64,000 nucleotides of DNA, taken from Rapana venosa. Taxonomy: Eukaryota; Mollusca; Gastropoda; Neogastropoda; Muricidae. Below the pieces are notes generated by a model that saw nothing but the letters and a program-made list of their open reading frames with translations, searched no databases and was not told where the DNA came from. The stretch covers positions 20,801,362 to 20,865,361 of the forward strand of contig CM054165.1 of the NCBI GenBank assembly GCA_028751875.1, given 5' to 3'. Of the stretch, positions 49,049-59,610 are shown piece by piece (the first letter of the stretch is position 1; every line of letters starts with the position of its first letter). The position numbers were made by a program, and so were the translations under genes.

Positions 49049-49049
49049 A

Positions 49050-49158
49050 CAGTTGGGGTCTGCACTGATGTTAACCCCTAAAAAAAAAATATTTCCCCTT
49101 GAACGGGAATTTGAAAACCCGGGTCGTCAGATTGCCCGCGCAATGGACTAGGCTTTCC
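49050..49158 (-). mobile_element. SINE family B, 5' part, minus strand
   Basis: The reverse complement holds AGCCTAGTCCATTGCG, the cleft B box CCCGGGTTTTCAAATTCC, TCAAGGGGAAATA, GGGGTTAACATCAGTGCAGAC. It stops where the CA tract begins, so it is truncated after about 105 bases. Confidence 0.8.
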
Positions 49159-49184
49159 CCCCCCCCCCCCCCTTTCCCCTTGTG

Positions 49185-49405
49185 CGTGCGTGGGGGGGCG
49201 TGTGGGGTGTTTTGTGGTGTTTGTGTGTGTGTGTGGCTATGTGTGGCCGCGTTTTGGGATAGTATATAGCGCATAGTAGTAGTAGTAGTATAGGAGGAGG
49301 AGAGGCAGCAGTACACACAAACAGCAGCAAACAGCAGCAGTAGTAAATAGTATAGTATAGTATTTGCAGAAACAGCAGCAGCAGTATATAGTAGTATAAT
49401 TTGTC
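49185..49405. repeat. TG then AGT/AGC trinucleotide microsatellite
   Basis: A GTGTGTGT tract is followed by AGTAGTAGTAGTAGTAT, AGGAGG, and CAGCAG units. Confidence 0.88.
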
Positions 49406-49439
49406 GTAGTATAGTAGTGGAATTCAATTTAACTCCTTC

Positions 49440-49912
49440 CACATTAAATGGTACCAAAATTTTGGTGGTGTGGCGTGCGTAAACGCGCGTCTGCCTTTCG
49501 TCATGCTTGCGTGCGTGCCCTGTGTTGGTGTGGTGCGTGTATTTCGGGGGGTGGTGCGTGCATTACTTGTGTGGGGGTTCGTCTTTCGTGTGGGGTTTCT
49601 TCGTCGAGCGTGCGGGCGTGGAGTGTGGGGCGTGTGCGTGCGGGGGGGGGGTTAAATGTGCTGCGCGGGTATTTTTGTAGGCGTGGCGTGGGAAAGAAGG
49701 GGTTTTTTTTTTCACTGTGCCCTCCCCGAAAAATCACGAACAAACACGCAACACCCCTTTTCCAATTGGGGTTCCCTGGCGGGTTCCAAACAAATGTGGG
49801 TGGGTTTTTTTTTTTCAAAAAAAAACCCCTCCATCGTCTACTAGGACATTGACCCCCTTTAACCCCCCACCCCCACCCCACCCCCATCTCACCTCCCTTC
49901 CCCCCCCTCCCT
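49440..49912. other. GTGCGT-rich then mixed sequence, nothing recognised
   Basis: GCGTGCG and GGTGTGG words dominate 49,470-49,670; C and T runs dominate the rest. No gene or named repeat is recognised. Confidence 0.4.
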
Positions 49913-50745
49913 TCCCTTTTTGATGACCTCTTGGGCAACAAGGGGTTTGACCATCCCCGCGAAATTGAAATCCCCATTTGCAATTGCGTGGGGTTTTCAA
50001 AGTTTAGTTTAATTAAAATGGACCAAACTCGGGGAAAAAATAAAATAATTTGTGAACAGCACGAAAAACCCCACGGGTAAAAAAGTACATGAAAGGGCCC
50101 CAACTGGGGGGAGGAAAAGTTTTTTAAAAACCTTGGCCACACCACAAAGGGCGGGCGACCACGACAAAATCAAAGGGGGGACTAGCCATGGCAACATCTT
50201 CCATGACAAAACTCACCACCATAAGGACAATAAAGAGATCAGTTTCCCAACAAACTAAAACTCTACAAAGGGCCCCAATTTTAAACTATCCTGCTGTAAA
50301 GGGAATGAAACCGGCATTTACTCTGAAACAGCCCAAAACCCAACCATCATTTGAAACAAAATTCTAGGGAAAAAGCTGGGGAAAAATCCGGGGGGGAACA
50401 AAGAAACCCAAAGAAATTTCAAAAGCCAAAAAAACCCGGGGCAGGTCCACAGAACCCCCTTTACCAAACTCAAGAAAAAAAAACGACATGGTTTAACCCC
50501 GTCACCCCCACAAAAACTCTGCCAAAAAAATACTGCAGGGGAAAACTCGAAAAGGGGGCAGAAAAAAAGGGAAGACGGAAAAAGTCATGGATGGACAAAT
50601 CAGAGAATGGACCAGGGGTGAAGACTCGGCCCCTACTGGGGCAAGCCGAAGACCGAGAGGTTTTGGGGGAAGGCTTACCACGGCCCCCTTTGTCTTTTTG
50701 TCTCCCCCCACGACCCAAAGGGCCCGGGAAATGATGATATGATGA
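49913..50745 (+). mobile_element. RTE-type retrotransposon 3' part, eroded
   Basis: It begins at the RT catalytic region (DDLLGNKG-like, 49,921-49,945) and continues through NSTKNPTG (about 50,055-50,078), LTTIRTIKRSVS in a shifted frame, AGPQEPL, GRRKKSWMDKSENGPG and QAEDREVLGEG (about 50,643-50,675). These follow the C-terminal half of the element at 41,490-44,260 and supply the part missing there. It ends with ATGATATGATGAATATGA, a likely short 3' tail. Confidence 0.82.
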
Positions 50746-50804
50746 ATATGAGTGATATAAAAGAGGAAAGATGAAAGATGGACCCCCTTCACCCCGACAA
50801 AATA

Positions 50805-51010
50805 AAGTCCTTCGGATGGGGAAATATAAAAACCCAGGCCCCTGTGCAACGCAGCAAAAAAATCTTGCCCACACTTTAAAACCTGTTCCGGGTATTTCCA
50901 ATTTTTCCGGGGGGAACAGATGACAGAATTTACAAAAAAAGGCAAGCACACGGGGGTTAGATTAAAAAAAACCCCATAATGCTTTTTTTTCCCTCGAAAA
51001 GGGGGGTAAA
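50805..51010 (+). mobile_element. SINE family B, 3' part, eroded
   Basis: AGTCCTTCGGATGGG, AAATATAAAAACCCAGGCCCC, GCAACGCAGCAAAAAAATCTTGCCCACA, CTGTTCCGG, GGGGGGAACAGATGACAGAATT, and CACGGGGGTTAGA follow family B order. The tRNA head is missing. Confidence 0.82.
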
Positions 51011-51189
51011 ATAAAAATAATTTAAAAAAAATAAAGGATAAAACAATGGAAAGGGGAACACGCTTTCCGGGAAACTCCTTTAAAACCCCCATACGAATCA
51101 CGTCACAATAGGAAGTTTAAGGCCAGAAAAAAAACAGAATTAGAAAAACGTCATCGGACCCTATTAAGACTCCTACCCTTTAAATGGAA

Positions 51190-51465
51190 AAAAAATTAAA
51201 CTGAAAGGTACGGCAAAGTCCCCAAAAATCTGGGGCTGGCCCAAACTTTTCCCCACAAAAGGGGAAAATACCAAGGGGGGAGACAAGAAGAGGCGACAGA
51301 AAAACATGGGGAAAACAACATCAAGAGGGACTGCCCGGCCAGGGGAACCTTTTTCTACGGGAAAACAGTTACCGGGGAAATGGGGGGAAGCTTTGTAAAA
51401 TCTTTAGTTTGGCCCCCATGGTTACCCCGGGCTGTAGAGAGGAAAAAAGGGGAAGGTGTTTTTGC
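51190..51465 (+). mobile_element. RTE-type retrotransposon C-terminal fragment
   Basis: In broken frames the segment gives LKRYGKVPKNLGLAQTF, KYQGGRQEEATEKHG, NNIKR, and SFVKS. This is the order of the C-terminal K-W-Y-G-H / R-G-R-Q / N-I-K-E-W module of RTE proteins, as also seen at 53,480-53,780. Only the last ~90 codons remain. Confidence 0.65.
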
Positions 51466-51784
51466 CAATTGAATTAAAAAAGCAAAAAAAAAGAAAAAAG
51501 GACCAAATTTATGTGAAAAATTATTACTTTTTGAAATGGTTTGAGCCATAATAAAAAAATGGGATATGACAAACTTAACAACGGAATAAGATGGCCACAA
51601 AAGGACTTGGGGTTTTTAAAACGGTTTTTTTAAAACCCCCGGAAAAAAAATTACACATTTATTTTTCAGCAATGAGTAAAAAAAAACTTTCATTTTTTCG
51701 ACAACAAAACTCAAAAACGACAACTGGGCCCTCCTTTCCTAAAAAAGGGGTCCAAGGGAAAAGTGGTGGGGGGTTTTTGGTTTT
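51466..51784. other. A-rich mixed sequence, nothing recognised
   Basis: Runs of A, T and G; no gene or named repeat. Confidence 0.35.
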
Positions 51785-51975
51785 TTAATTTTTTATTCAT
51801 ACCACTTTAAATCACGGCAGATTTCTCCCGGAAATGTGGGGTTTTTTCCTCTTCCCAGGGGGGACGAGTCCCTGTCCCCCCAAGAGCAGCGCCACCCTTT
51901 GTGTTTGGTGCAATACAACCCTTTCGGGAAAAGGGTCCCCCAAAAAATTTTTTGCTTTTCAAGGGGGAATTTTTT
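51785..51975 (-). mobile_element. SINE family C, 3' part, minus strand
   Basis: The reverse complement has AAAGGGTGGCGCTGCTCTTG, then GGACTCGTC, CCCGGGAAG-like words, and GGAGAAATCTGCCGTGATTTAAAGTGGTAT, as in the 3' end of the copy at 60,430-60,835. Confidence 0.7.
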
Positions 51976-52059
51976 AAAAAAGAGTAGTTAGTTTTTCCAG
52001 TTTTTTAATTTTTGGGTTTTTATTTCCCCTTTTTGCCTCTTCGACACAGCAACCCGTGT

Positions 52060-52630
52060 TTGGGTTTTTAAATCGGGCTGCTTACCCCCCTTTTTAAATA
52101 CCGGTGTCGCCACAAGAAACACGCCACCCGTTAACTTTTCTTTATTCCTTTTTTCTTGTCTGCCTTTAATTTTTTTTCCCGGGTTTTTTTTTAATTTTTA
52201 TTTTTTAAATTTCGTAATCCCGCTCAAGCAAAACAACAGCGTTGTCTTTTGTATAACAAAAAAGCTTTACCTCCCTTAAACGCCGACAAGTCAAACCCCG
52301 CGCTTTCCTTTTTAAGTTTTGGGCCCTATTGAAATCTTTTTGTTTTTTGTTGGTTTTTTCCCTTTCAGAATTTTTCCAAAATAATTTTTTTTGTTGCTTT
52401 TGGGTTTTTTTTTACGTCCTTTAAAAGGGGTGTTTTCAAAAACCCTTTTTTTATTTTTTTTTTCCCCACTGGGAAAAACCTACATCCCAAAAACCACCAA
52501 GGGTTTTTGCGGGGGGGCCCAAAAATTTGGTTTTAAAACGGGGGTCAAACCCACACTTCTCGCTTTTTAAGGCCCTTAAAAGGGCATGTAAAAAATGTTT
52601 TCCTAACCTTTGGCGTAAGGGGAACCCAAA
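52060..52630 (-). mobile_element. SINE family C-like copy, strongly eroded
   Basis: Near 52,070-52,130 the reverse complement has GGGTGGCGTGTTTCTTGTGGCG, cut by errors, and AGCAGCCCGATTT, the family C 3' region. Near 52,535-52,570 it has GAGAAGTGTGGGTTTGACCCC, like a tRNA-type B box. Whether these two ends are one copy with an insertion or two fragments is unclear. Confidence 0.45.
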
Positions 52631-52744
52631 GGGGTCCGAGACCCCCATCTTCCTAAAAAAAAAAATTTTTCTTTTTGAGCCAAAAAGGGCCCCTAAACCG
52701 GGGGCTTTTCCCGGTTTTCCCGTACGTTAAGCGAACTGATGGTT

Positions 52745-52950
52745 TTTTTTACCACCCCTTTGACCGGGTCTAGTCGGGGCCCCCGATACTTCCCCAGCAG
52801 ACTGTACCCCCTTTTGTACACCTTTGGGGGAAGGGGGAAAATAGGGTTTTAAATTGGGCCCCTTTTCCCCAAGGGCACAACACCGGCCCAGCGGGATCAA
52901 CCCGCGACCTCTGGATCACGAGCTGAACCCCCCTAAACCAAAACGACCAA
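52745..52950 (-). mobile_element. tRNA-derived SINE, family D
   Basis: On the minus strand: TTCAGCTCGTGATCCAGAGG, GCGGGTTGATCCCGC (B-box region 52,894-52,902 in complement), CCGGTGTTGTGCCCTTGGGG, AAAGGTGTACAAAAGGGGGT. A tRNA-like head followed by the GGTGTTGTGCCCTTGGG motif recurs in many animal tRNA-SINEs (established pattern). Only one copy is in this window. Confidence 0.7.
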
Positions 52951-52954
52951 AGGT

Positions 52955-53222
52955 GCCTCCCCAACTTTTCTAAGGGGGGAGCATATTAGGGGCACGGCGC
53001 CCCTCTACCTCTTTTCCCCGCTCTTTTTCCTTTCCCCGAAACCCCAAAAAAGGGGATACCCATTTACACGGGGGGAAAGGAGGGGCTGTACGGGAAACCA
53101 AGGCGCGCAAACGGTCCCGTTTCCCAAATAAACCTGCTCGATGCCGCTTTAAATTAACCTTTGGGTTTGGGGGGGGGGGGAGGAAGCAGTGCTCGACCAC
53201 TTTACTATCCCCTCCCCGCATA
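52955..53222 (-). mobile_element. SINE family A, copy A2, eroded
   Basis: The reverse complement has GGGGAGGGGATAGTAAAGTGG, GAGCACTGC, TTAATTTAAAGCGGCATCGAG, GACCGTTTGCGCGCCTTGG, TACAGCCCCTCC, AAATGGGTATCCC, and GGAAAGGAAAAAGAGCGGGG. It abuts the family D copy directly. Confidence 0.8.
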
Positions 53223-53475
53223 AATTTAAAAATAGTTTTTTTTTAAAAAAACCTCTGGAGAAAAAAGATCTCACTTTTTCTCCAAAATCAGACTAATGCC
53301 CTCCCTTGTCCCCAAAATTTCCCTATTTTTGTATTCCTGTGAATCAAAGGACCCTAAATGCAGATCTGGAAAAAAAATACCCGGGGGGGAGATAGTGGGT
53401 TTCGGGGACTCCTTTGGGATCTCCCACAAAGACCACAAAAACAAAGAAAGGGGTGCATAACCCGAATCCAACAAA
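53223..53475. other. Mixed sequence ahead of an RTE fragment
   Basis: Some of it may be upstream RTE sequence, since the frame at 53,358-53,636 is open across it, but I see no motif before about 53,455. Confidence 0.35.
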
Positions 53476-53785
53476 CCATTGGAAAACCCCTAAACCTTTT
53501 AACGATCGTGAAAAAGCGTAAAATTAAATGGTATGGGCATTCAAAAAATCCAAAAAGGGCTTGGGAAAGACTTTTTTACAATACTGTCCCCCAAAGGAAG
53601 AAAAGAGGCAGACCAAGGGAAAACTTGGGGGGATAAAATCACGAATGGACAGGCCTGAAAATCAAAAAACCCGAGAAAGGCAGAACGGAAAGGAAAGGAG
53701 GAAATGGGTTTTTGATTTTGAGGTGGGCCCCCCCGTTCGTCAAATAACGGACAGATAAAAAATAATAAATAATAATACCTTTTCT
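53455..53785 (+). mobile_element. RTE-type retrotransposon 3' end
   Basis: A readable stretch holds ITRIQQTIGKPLNLLTIVKK, RKIKWYGHSKNPKR, FYNTVPQRKKRGRPRENLGG and, in the next frame, SRMDRPENQKTRERQNGKER. These are the C-terminal R-x-Q / K-W-Y-G-H / R-G-R-P-R modules of RTE proteins. It ends with ATAAAAAATAATAAATAATAAT, a short A/T tail. The wording differs from the 41.5-44.3 kb element, so it is a second RTE subfamily. Confidence 0.83.
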
Positions 53786-53869
53786 GTACATTAACCCACT
53801 ACCTCTTTTCAATTTCCCCTCCAAAACCATCCCAAGCTCCTGTTTTATAGCCCCCCCGACCACAAGGCC

Positions 53870-54075
53870 AAAAGTTGAAGTTCCTCTGTGGGGGGTTCCC
53901 CGGGGGGGGGGGGGGGGGTTCCCCCGTCAGTATAAATAGCAACCCCCCATTTTGGAAAATCTGTGCTAAAAAATTTCCCTCCTTTTCTTCCCTCTCTTTT
54001 CTCTGGCCCTTTATCCTTTTCTTTGCCGTCACCTTCCCCTCCTCCTCCTCCTCCTTCGTCCATTTTAATAATAAT
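53870..54075 (-). repeat. Dispersed repeat X, partial copy 5
   Basis: The reverse complement has GGACGAAGGAGGAGGAGG, AAAGGATAAAGGGCCAGAGAA, GAAATTTTTTAGCACAGA, TTGCTATTTATACTGACGG and GGAACTTC. It matches the 3' half of 45,410-45,785, including the TATTTATACTGAC word, and has a G-run insertion. Confidence 0.65.
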
Positions 54076-54525
54076 AATAAATAATAATAAAAATGCCTGG
54101 AATTTAAATACCTGAACTTGTAAACAACAAATCAAAGCGCTGGGCCATTTCTCCGCAAACCCCCCCCCCACCAACCCCTTCCTTTTTTTTAAATTTCTTA
54201 AAAAAACTTAAAAATAAACCCCTTTTCTCTTTAAAAACCCCCCCATGCCGGGGGTCCCGAAATTGGGCAGGCCCCTTAAATGGCAGCGTTCCCCTTTTGC
54301 GGTCAATAAACCCAAAAATAGGTCGTCCTGATGTTCGAAAGGAGGAAAGAGGAAAGGGGAGGGAGGATATTGGGGGCGGTTTTACACCATGGAAGGTTTT
54401 TTTTTTAAAAATCAGATTAAATTGTGTAACTCCTATATACAAATTCCCCCTTTCCAAACAATCCAAACTTTTTTTAGTCACACCCCCCACAGAGGGCCCC
54501 ATCGGGGGTGTTGTCACCTTGTCCC
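54060..54525 (-). mobile_element. CR1/L2-like LINE 3' end, minus strand
   Basis: The reverse complement of 54,060-54,150 has AGCGCTTTGATTTGTTG followed by an ATTATT-rich tail, as in the two plus-strand CR1/L2-like copies. Upstream in that direction, frames give PPISSLPFPLSSFRTSGRP, FKGPAQFRDPRHG and LFLSFFKKF, which fit the post-RT module ending with the short K-T-H-L-type tail. Frames are broken and the piece is about 460 bases. Confidence 0.6.
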
Positions 54526-54597
54526 CATTTTTTTTTTAAAAACTGAGATTAAAATTTTTTGGGTTTAAAAATATCTGATTTTTTCAAACCCCCCCCA

Positions 54598-55397
54598 CAA
54601 AAACACACATACCCCCTACACACCACACACACACAAAAACATAGACACTACACAAAAGACCAAACATAAAAAAAACAACACACAAATACCCAAACACACA
54701 TACACACACACACACAACAACAGACAGACAAAAACATACACACAAAAAACACAAAAACCCCCACAAAACACACACACACACACACAGACACCCACAAAAC
54801 CCACACAAACACACAAAAGACACCCACCCACACCCACACACACACACAAACACACACACCCACACCACACACAAAACACACCCCACAAAAACACACACAC
54901 AAAAACACACAACAAAAAACACAAAACACCCACACACACACACATCACACACACACACAACACACACACACATACACACCCACGACACACACAAACAGAC
55001 AAAACCCCACACACACAAACAACCCCCAGAAAAACACAAAAACCCAAAAACCCGACAAAACCCCCCCACACACACACACAAAACTCCCCCACACACACAC
55101 AACACCCCCCACACCCCCAAAAACACACCCCCCCCTTACCCCCACACACAACACACAAAGACAACAGAAACAAAAAACCAAGAACACACCCCACACAACA
55201 AAACACACACACACACCACACAAAAACCCCCACCAACCCAAAACACACAACACACAACACACACACCACACACACACAACACAACACACCACACAACCCC
55301 CCACAACACACAAACACACCACACACACACACACACACACACACAACACACCAAACACAACAAACACACACAAAAAACACACACAACAAAACACACA

Positions 55398-55432
<35 letters not shown>
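54598..55432. repeat. CA-rich array, block 1
   Basis: About 830 bases of CA with AAA, CCC and AGAC interruptions. Cysteine/valine-rich and histidine/threonine-rich frames here are artefacts. Confidence 0.93.
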
Positions 55433-55690
55433 GGGGACCCCAAAAAACTCACATCCTTTTGGATGGGCTAAAACCCCACGTCCCCTTGTGCTAACGCACG
55501 CAGAACATCTTGCGCACAAAATTAAATCCTGTTTTTCCTTTTTCGTAAAAGGGCCCCTTTGTGCCGGTGGGGAAAAGATGGGCAAAAAATTTACAAAAAA
55601 CCGCATACACAGAACTGGGTGTAAAAAAAAAAGGGACTTGAGGGTTTTTTTTCCCCTAAACCTCGATATAAAAGAATAAAATAAAATAAA
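55433..55690 (+). mobile_element. SINE family B, 5'-truncated, composite unit 1
   Basis: ACATCCTTTTGGATGGG, GCACGCAGAACATCTTGCGC, AAATCCTGTTTTTCC, GTGCCGGTGGGGAAAAGATG, ACTGGGTGTAAAA, CCTCGATATAAAAGAATAAA. The tRNA head is absent, and CA tract takes its place. The same truncation is seen in the next two copies. Confidence 0.88.
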
Positions 55691-56415
55691 ATTTAAAAAA
55701 AAAAACAAACCCCACACACAAAACACACACACAACACACACACAAAAACACACACACACAAACACACACACACACACACACAAAACACCACACACACAAA
55801 CAAAACACACACACAAACACACCCCATACAAAAACACACACAACACACAACACCACAAAACATACAACCCCACATTAAAACACAAAACATTTCACACACA
55901 CATTTCACACACCGACACAAAACAAGACAAAACAGACACACACAAAACAAGAACCCCCACACCAGACCACACAAAAAGACAAACCCCACACACCCACCCA
56001 CACACACACCCACATACACAACACAACAACACAACACCCCACACACACAAAAACACCCACACAAACACAAACACAATTTACACAAAACACACACAAAAAC
56101 CAAAACACAAAAAAACACACACCAACACATACAACAAAACACAACACACACAAAACAGACAAACACACAAACAAAAAGAAACACCAACACACCAAAACAC
56201 ACACAACACACCCCACACACACCCCACACACACACAACACACACACACAACACACAAAAAACACACAACACACACAACACCCCACACAAAACACAACAAC
56301 ACACACACAAAACCCCACACACACACCACACACACACACACACACCCCACACCACACAAAAAAAAACACACACACACACACAAAAACACACACACACACA
56401 CAAAAACACAACAAA
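55691..56415. repeat. CA-rich array, block 2
   Basis: About 720 bases of CA with A- and C-rich breaks. Confidence 0.93.
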
Positions 56416-56662
56416 GGGACCACACTCACAATCCTTCAAGGACATAAAAACCCAAAGCCTTTGTGCAACCACCAGAAAATCTTGCGCACAAATTAAATCC
56501 CGTTCCGCTTTTCGTAAAAAGTAGGGCCAAATTGTGTGCCCCGGGGGGAAAAAAGATGACAGAATTGACAAAACCCGCATACACACAGGGCTTGGTTTTT
56601 AAAAAAAAAGCACTTTATGCTTTTTCCCCCTATCCTCGATATAAAAAAAAAATAAAATAATT
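56416..56662 (+). mobile_element. SINE family B, 5'-truncated, composite unit 2
   Basis: ACAATCCTTCAAGGACATAA, AAATCTTGCGCACAAATTAA, CCCGTTCCGCTTTTCGTAAA, GATGACAGAATTGACAAAAC, CGCATACACACAGGGCTTGG and CCTCGATATAAAAAAAA. It begins at about the same family position as 55,433. Confidence 0.88.
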
Positions 56663-56793
56663 TAAAAAAAAAAACAAGACAAAAAACACACAAAACACAC
56701 ACAACAAACACACACACAACACACACCACCAACCCACATACACAACACCACAAAAAACACACACACAACAACCCACAACACACACAAAAAAAA

Positions 56794-56830
<37 letters not shown>

Positions 56831-57278
56831 CACACACACACATACACACACCCATACAAACACACGCCCCACACAAAACCCGACAAACACACCACCAAAC
56901 ACACACCAGAACACCACACAACCACCACCCACCACCCACACACAAACACAACCCACAAAACAAAACACCCCCCCCACACACACAAAACACACCCCACAAT
57001 AAAAAAAAACAACACACACAAACCAAAAACAAAACCCCAAAACACAACACAAACAGACCCACACAAACCAAAAACAACAAAAAACACACCAAACACAACC
57101 CCACACACAACACAACAACACCACACACACACAACAACCACACAAAAACAACACAACACACAAAACACACACACACAACACCCACACACACACAACACCC
57201 CACACACAAAACACACAACACACACAAAACACACACACACACACACCAAAACCCCCACAAACACACAAAACTCCCCAT
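56663..57278. repeat. CA-rich array, block 3
   Basis: About 610 bases of CA with A-run and C-run breaks. Confidence 0.93.
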
Positions 57279-57465
57279 CCACAAGGGGGTTATAAACCGA
57301 CCCACAACCACCAAACAAGGCACACAAATCCTTTTCCTTTTGGAAAAGGGGACCCATTGGGCCGGTTTGGGGAAACCCGAACAAATTTACAAAACCCATA
57401 TTTCCCGGGCTGGTTCGAAAAAACCTTGTTTTCCGTAACCTGTAAAAAGAAAAAAATAAAAATTT
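57279..57465 (+). mobile_element. SINE family B, 5'-truncated, composite unit 3, strongly eroded
   Basis: TTATAAACCGACCCACAACC, GGGACCCATTGGGCCGGTTTG, AAATTTACAAAACCCATA and CCGTAACCTGTAAAAAGAAAA match the family only loosely, but in order. Its position after a CA block repeats the pattern of units 1 and 2. Confidence 0.6.
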
Positions 57466-57865
57466 TAAAAAAACAACAAGGACCCAAAAAAGAAAAAAAA
57501 AAGAAAAAAACACAACAAACACACACAAAAACACCACCCCCACAAAACCCCCCATAAAAAACACAAAAAACAACACACCCCCACCCCAAAAAACCCAAAA
57601 CCAAAAAAACCCCCCCACACACACACACACACACCCAAACACACACACACAAACTCAAAAAAAGGGTTTAAAACCAAATCTAAATGTTTTTCCGGTTTAA
57701 AAACGCCATGGTTTAAAAAACATCGTAATTAAAACCGTAGGGTCCTAAAACCCTTTTTCCCCTAAATACCAAATATTACCCCACCCCCCCCCCCCCCCCC
57801 AAACCCAACCCCCCCCCTACCACCAAAACCCCCACCCTCCCCCCTTTCCCTTTTCCTTTCCCCCC
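57466..57865. other. CA tract and C-rich low complexity, nothing else
   Basis: CA and A runs to about 57,655, then mixed sequence and a C-rich block at 57,780-57,870. Confidence 0.7.
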
Positions 57866-58045
57866 GTTATTTATTTATTCTTTTTTTTCGGGAAGAATGG
57901 AATAACCCACCGCTTTTGTTTTGGGTTTTTGGGGGGTTTTTTTTTTCATCCAGTCCCAAATTGTTATTTCATTTTGTAAATTTTTTGGATCTATCCCGCA
58001 CACCAAAGGGCCACTCTTCCCGAAAAGTGGAATATTTTTAAAGAT
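57866..58045 (-). mobile_element. SINE family B, 3' part, minus strand
   Basis: GGAATAACCCACCGC, TTTTTCATCCAGTCCC, TTTGTAAATTTTTTGGATCT, CGCACACCAAAGGGCCACTC and CGAAAAGTGGAA are the minus-strand order of the family's 3' half. Confidence 0.75.
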
Positions 58046-58240
58046 CGCAGAGTTCTCTCCTCTCTCTCTCTCTCTCCCCCCCCCCCCTCCTCTCTCTCTC
58101 CCCCCTCCTCTTTTTTCTCTCTTCCCCTCTCTCTCTTTTTTCCCTCTCTTTTCTTTTCTCTCCACTCTCTCCCTCCCCTCTCTCCTCTCTCTCTCCTTTT
58201 CTGCCCTTTGGGGTTTTTTGTGTTGTGTGTGTGTGTGTTG
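58046..58240. repeat. CT microsatellite
   Basis: Imperfect (CT)n with C- and T-run breaks. Confidence 0.92.
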
Positions 58241-58329
58241 TTTTGTGGGGTTTTTTTTAGCATTTTTCCACTAAAAAGTTTTTTTTTAAACATAATTTTA
58301 AAAGTGGTGGGGTAGGGGTGTTTGTCGCG

Positions 58330-58432
58330 CGCTGCTCTTCCTCTCTCCCCCCTTCCTCTTCTTTTCTCGTCTCCCCTCTCCTCTCCTCTCTCTCTCTCTC
58401 CCTCTTTATCTCTCTCTCTCTCGTGTGTGAGT

Positions 58433-58506
<74 letters not shown>

Positions 58507-58561
58507 TGTGTGCGTGGCGTGTGTGTGTGTGTGTGTGTCTGGTCTGTGTGTGTGTGGCGTG

Positions 58562-58624
<63 letters not shown>

Positions 58625-58735
58625 GTGTGTGTGTGTGTGGTGTGTGTGTGCGCGCGCGCGCTCTCGTGTGTGTGCGTGTGTGTCTGTGTCTGTGTGTGTG
58701 GGTATGTGTGTGTTTATGTTGCGTGTGTCCGTAAT
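58330..58735. repeat. Compound CT / TG / CT / TG microsatellite
   Basis: Imperfect CT (58,340-58,422) is followed by TG (58,427-58,565), nearly pure CT (58,566-58,622), and TG with CGCGCGCG (58,623-58,735). Confidence 0.96.
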
Positions 58736-58884
58736 TGTTAATTTTGGGGTAGGGGTGAGGGTGGACGGGAAGGTCTGTGTTGTTTTTCCGCCTTTTGTAC
58801 AAAACAAACAACGCGGTAATCTAATTTGAGACTGATATATAATCATACTCAAAGACGACATGGAAAGAATGTTCGGACACGCCT

Positions 58885-59183
58885 TTGTCATAAAGGTAAA
58901 GGTGTCTCATAACCTATGTGGTCATAGGGGAGTGACGCATCAGAGACCTCAACTTCTCTAGGGGCCAGCATATTGAGGGCAGTGTCCATCTCCTCTCCCT
59001 CGCTGCTTTACCTTCCCTTACCCTAAAGAGGGCGGGTACCCATTTACAGCTGAACTTGGGGAACTGTACTGAAGCCAAGGCGCGCAAAAATGGTCACCCA
59101 TCCAAGTGGTAACCACGCTCGACGCTGCTTAACTTGGCTGGGGGAAAAGCGAGTGCTCCGACCACTGAGCTATCCCGTCCCCA
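58885..59183 (-). mobile_element. SINE family A, copy A3, clean full copy
   Basis: On the minus strand it begins GGGGACGGGATAGCTCAGTGG (A box in the complement of about 59,164-59,174). It continues with GAGCACTCGC, CCAAGTTAAGCAGCGTCGAG, GTGGTTACCACTTGGATGGG, TGACCATTTTTGCGCGCC, AAATGGGTACCCGCCC, and GAGGTCTCTGATGCGTCACTC. The AAGTTAAGCAGCGT and TTGGATGGGTGACC words are those of the internal control region of 5S rRNA genes. The head is tRNA-like, so this is a chimeric SINE head. Confidence 0.93.
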
Positions 59184-59364
59184 TATAATTATAATCATAG
59201 GGTTTTTTTTATCTTTAATCCAGGAAATATAACACCTAGAAGCATCCGTTCTTGTGCATGGTAATGTGATATCATCTTCCCTGTGCATTCAATACAATGA
59301 TTGGTCCGACCAAGCTCCAAAAGCCCTAAGGCTTAGACCCACCCATTCACACCTATGCAAGACT

Positions 59365-59434
59365 CTCTCTCTCTCCCTCTCTCTCTCTCTCTCCCTCTTT
59401 CTCTCTCTCTCCCTCTTTCCTCTCTCTCTCTCTC

Positions 59435-59478
<44 letters not shown>

Positions 59479-59518
59479 CTCTCTCTCTCCCTCTTTCTCT
59501 CTCTCTCTTTCTCTCTCA
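59365..59518. repeat. CT microsatellite
   Basis: (CT)n with CCCT and TTT breaks, about 150 bases. Confidence 0.96.
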
Positions 59519-59610
59519 AATATGTTTATATGTTTTGTATCCTATAACTAACTGTACAATGTAAACAAAAAACTGAATAAAAAAATGTTTATTTTTAAAC
59601 AAAGACTTTA

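Noticed and set aside
54616..57648. Cysteine- and valine-rich frames up to 328 codons
   Set aside because: They are CA/TG dinucleotide repeat read in frame; breaks fall at SINE pieces.
59254..59547. 97-codon S/L-rich frame
   Set aside because: It is mostly the CT microsatellite.
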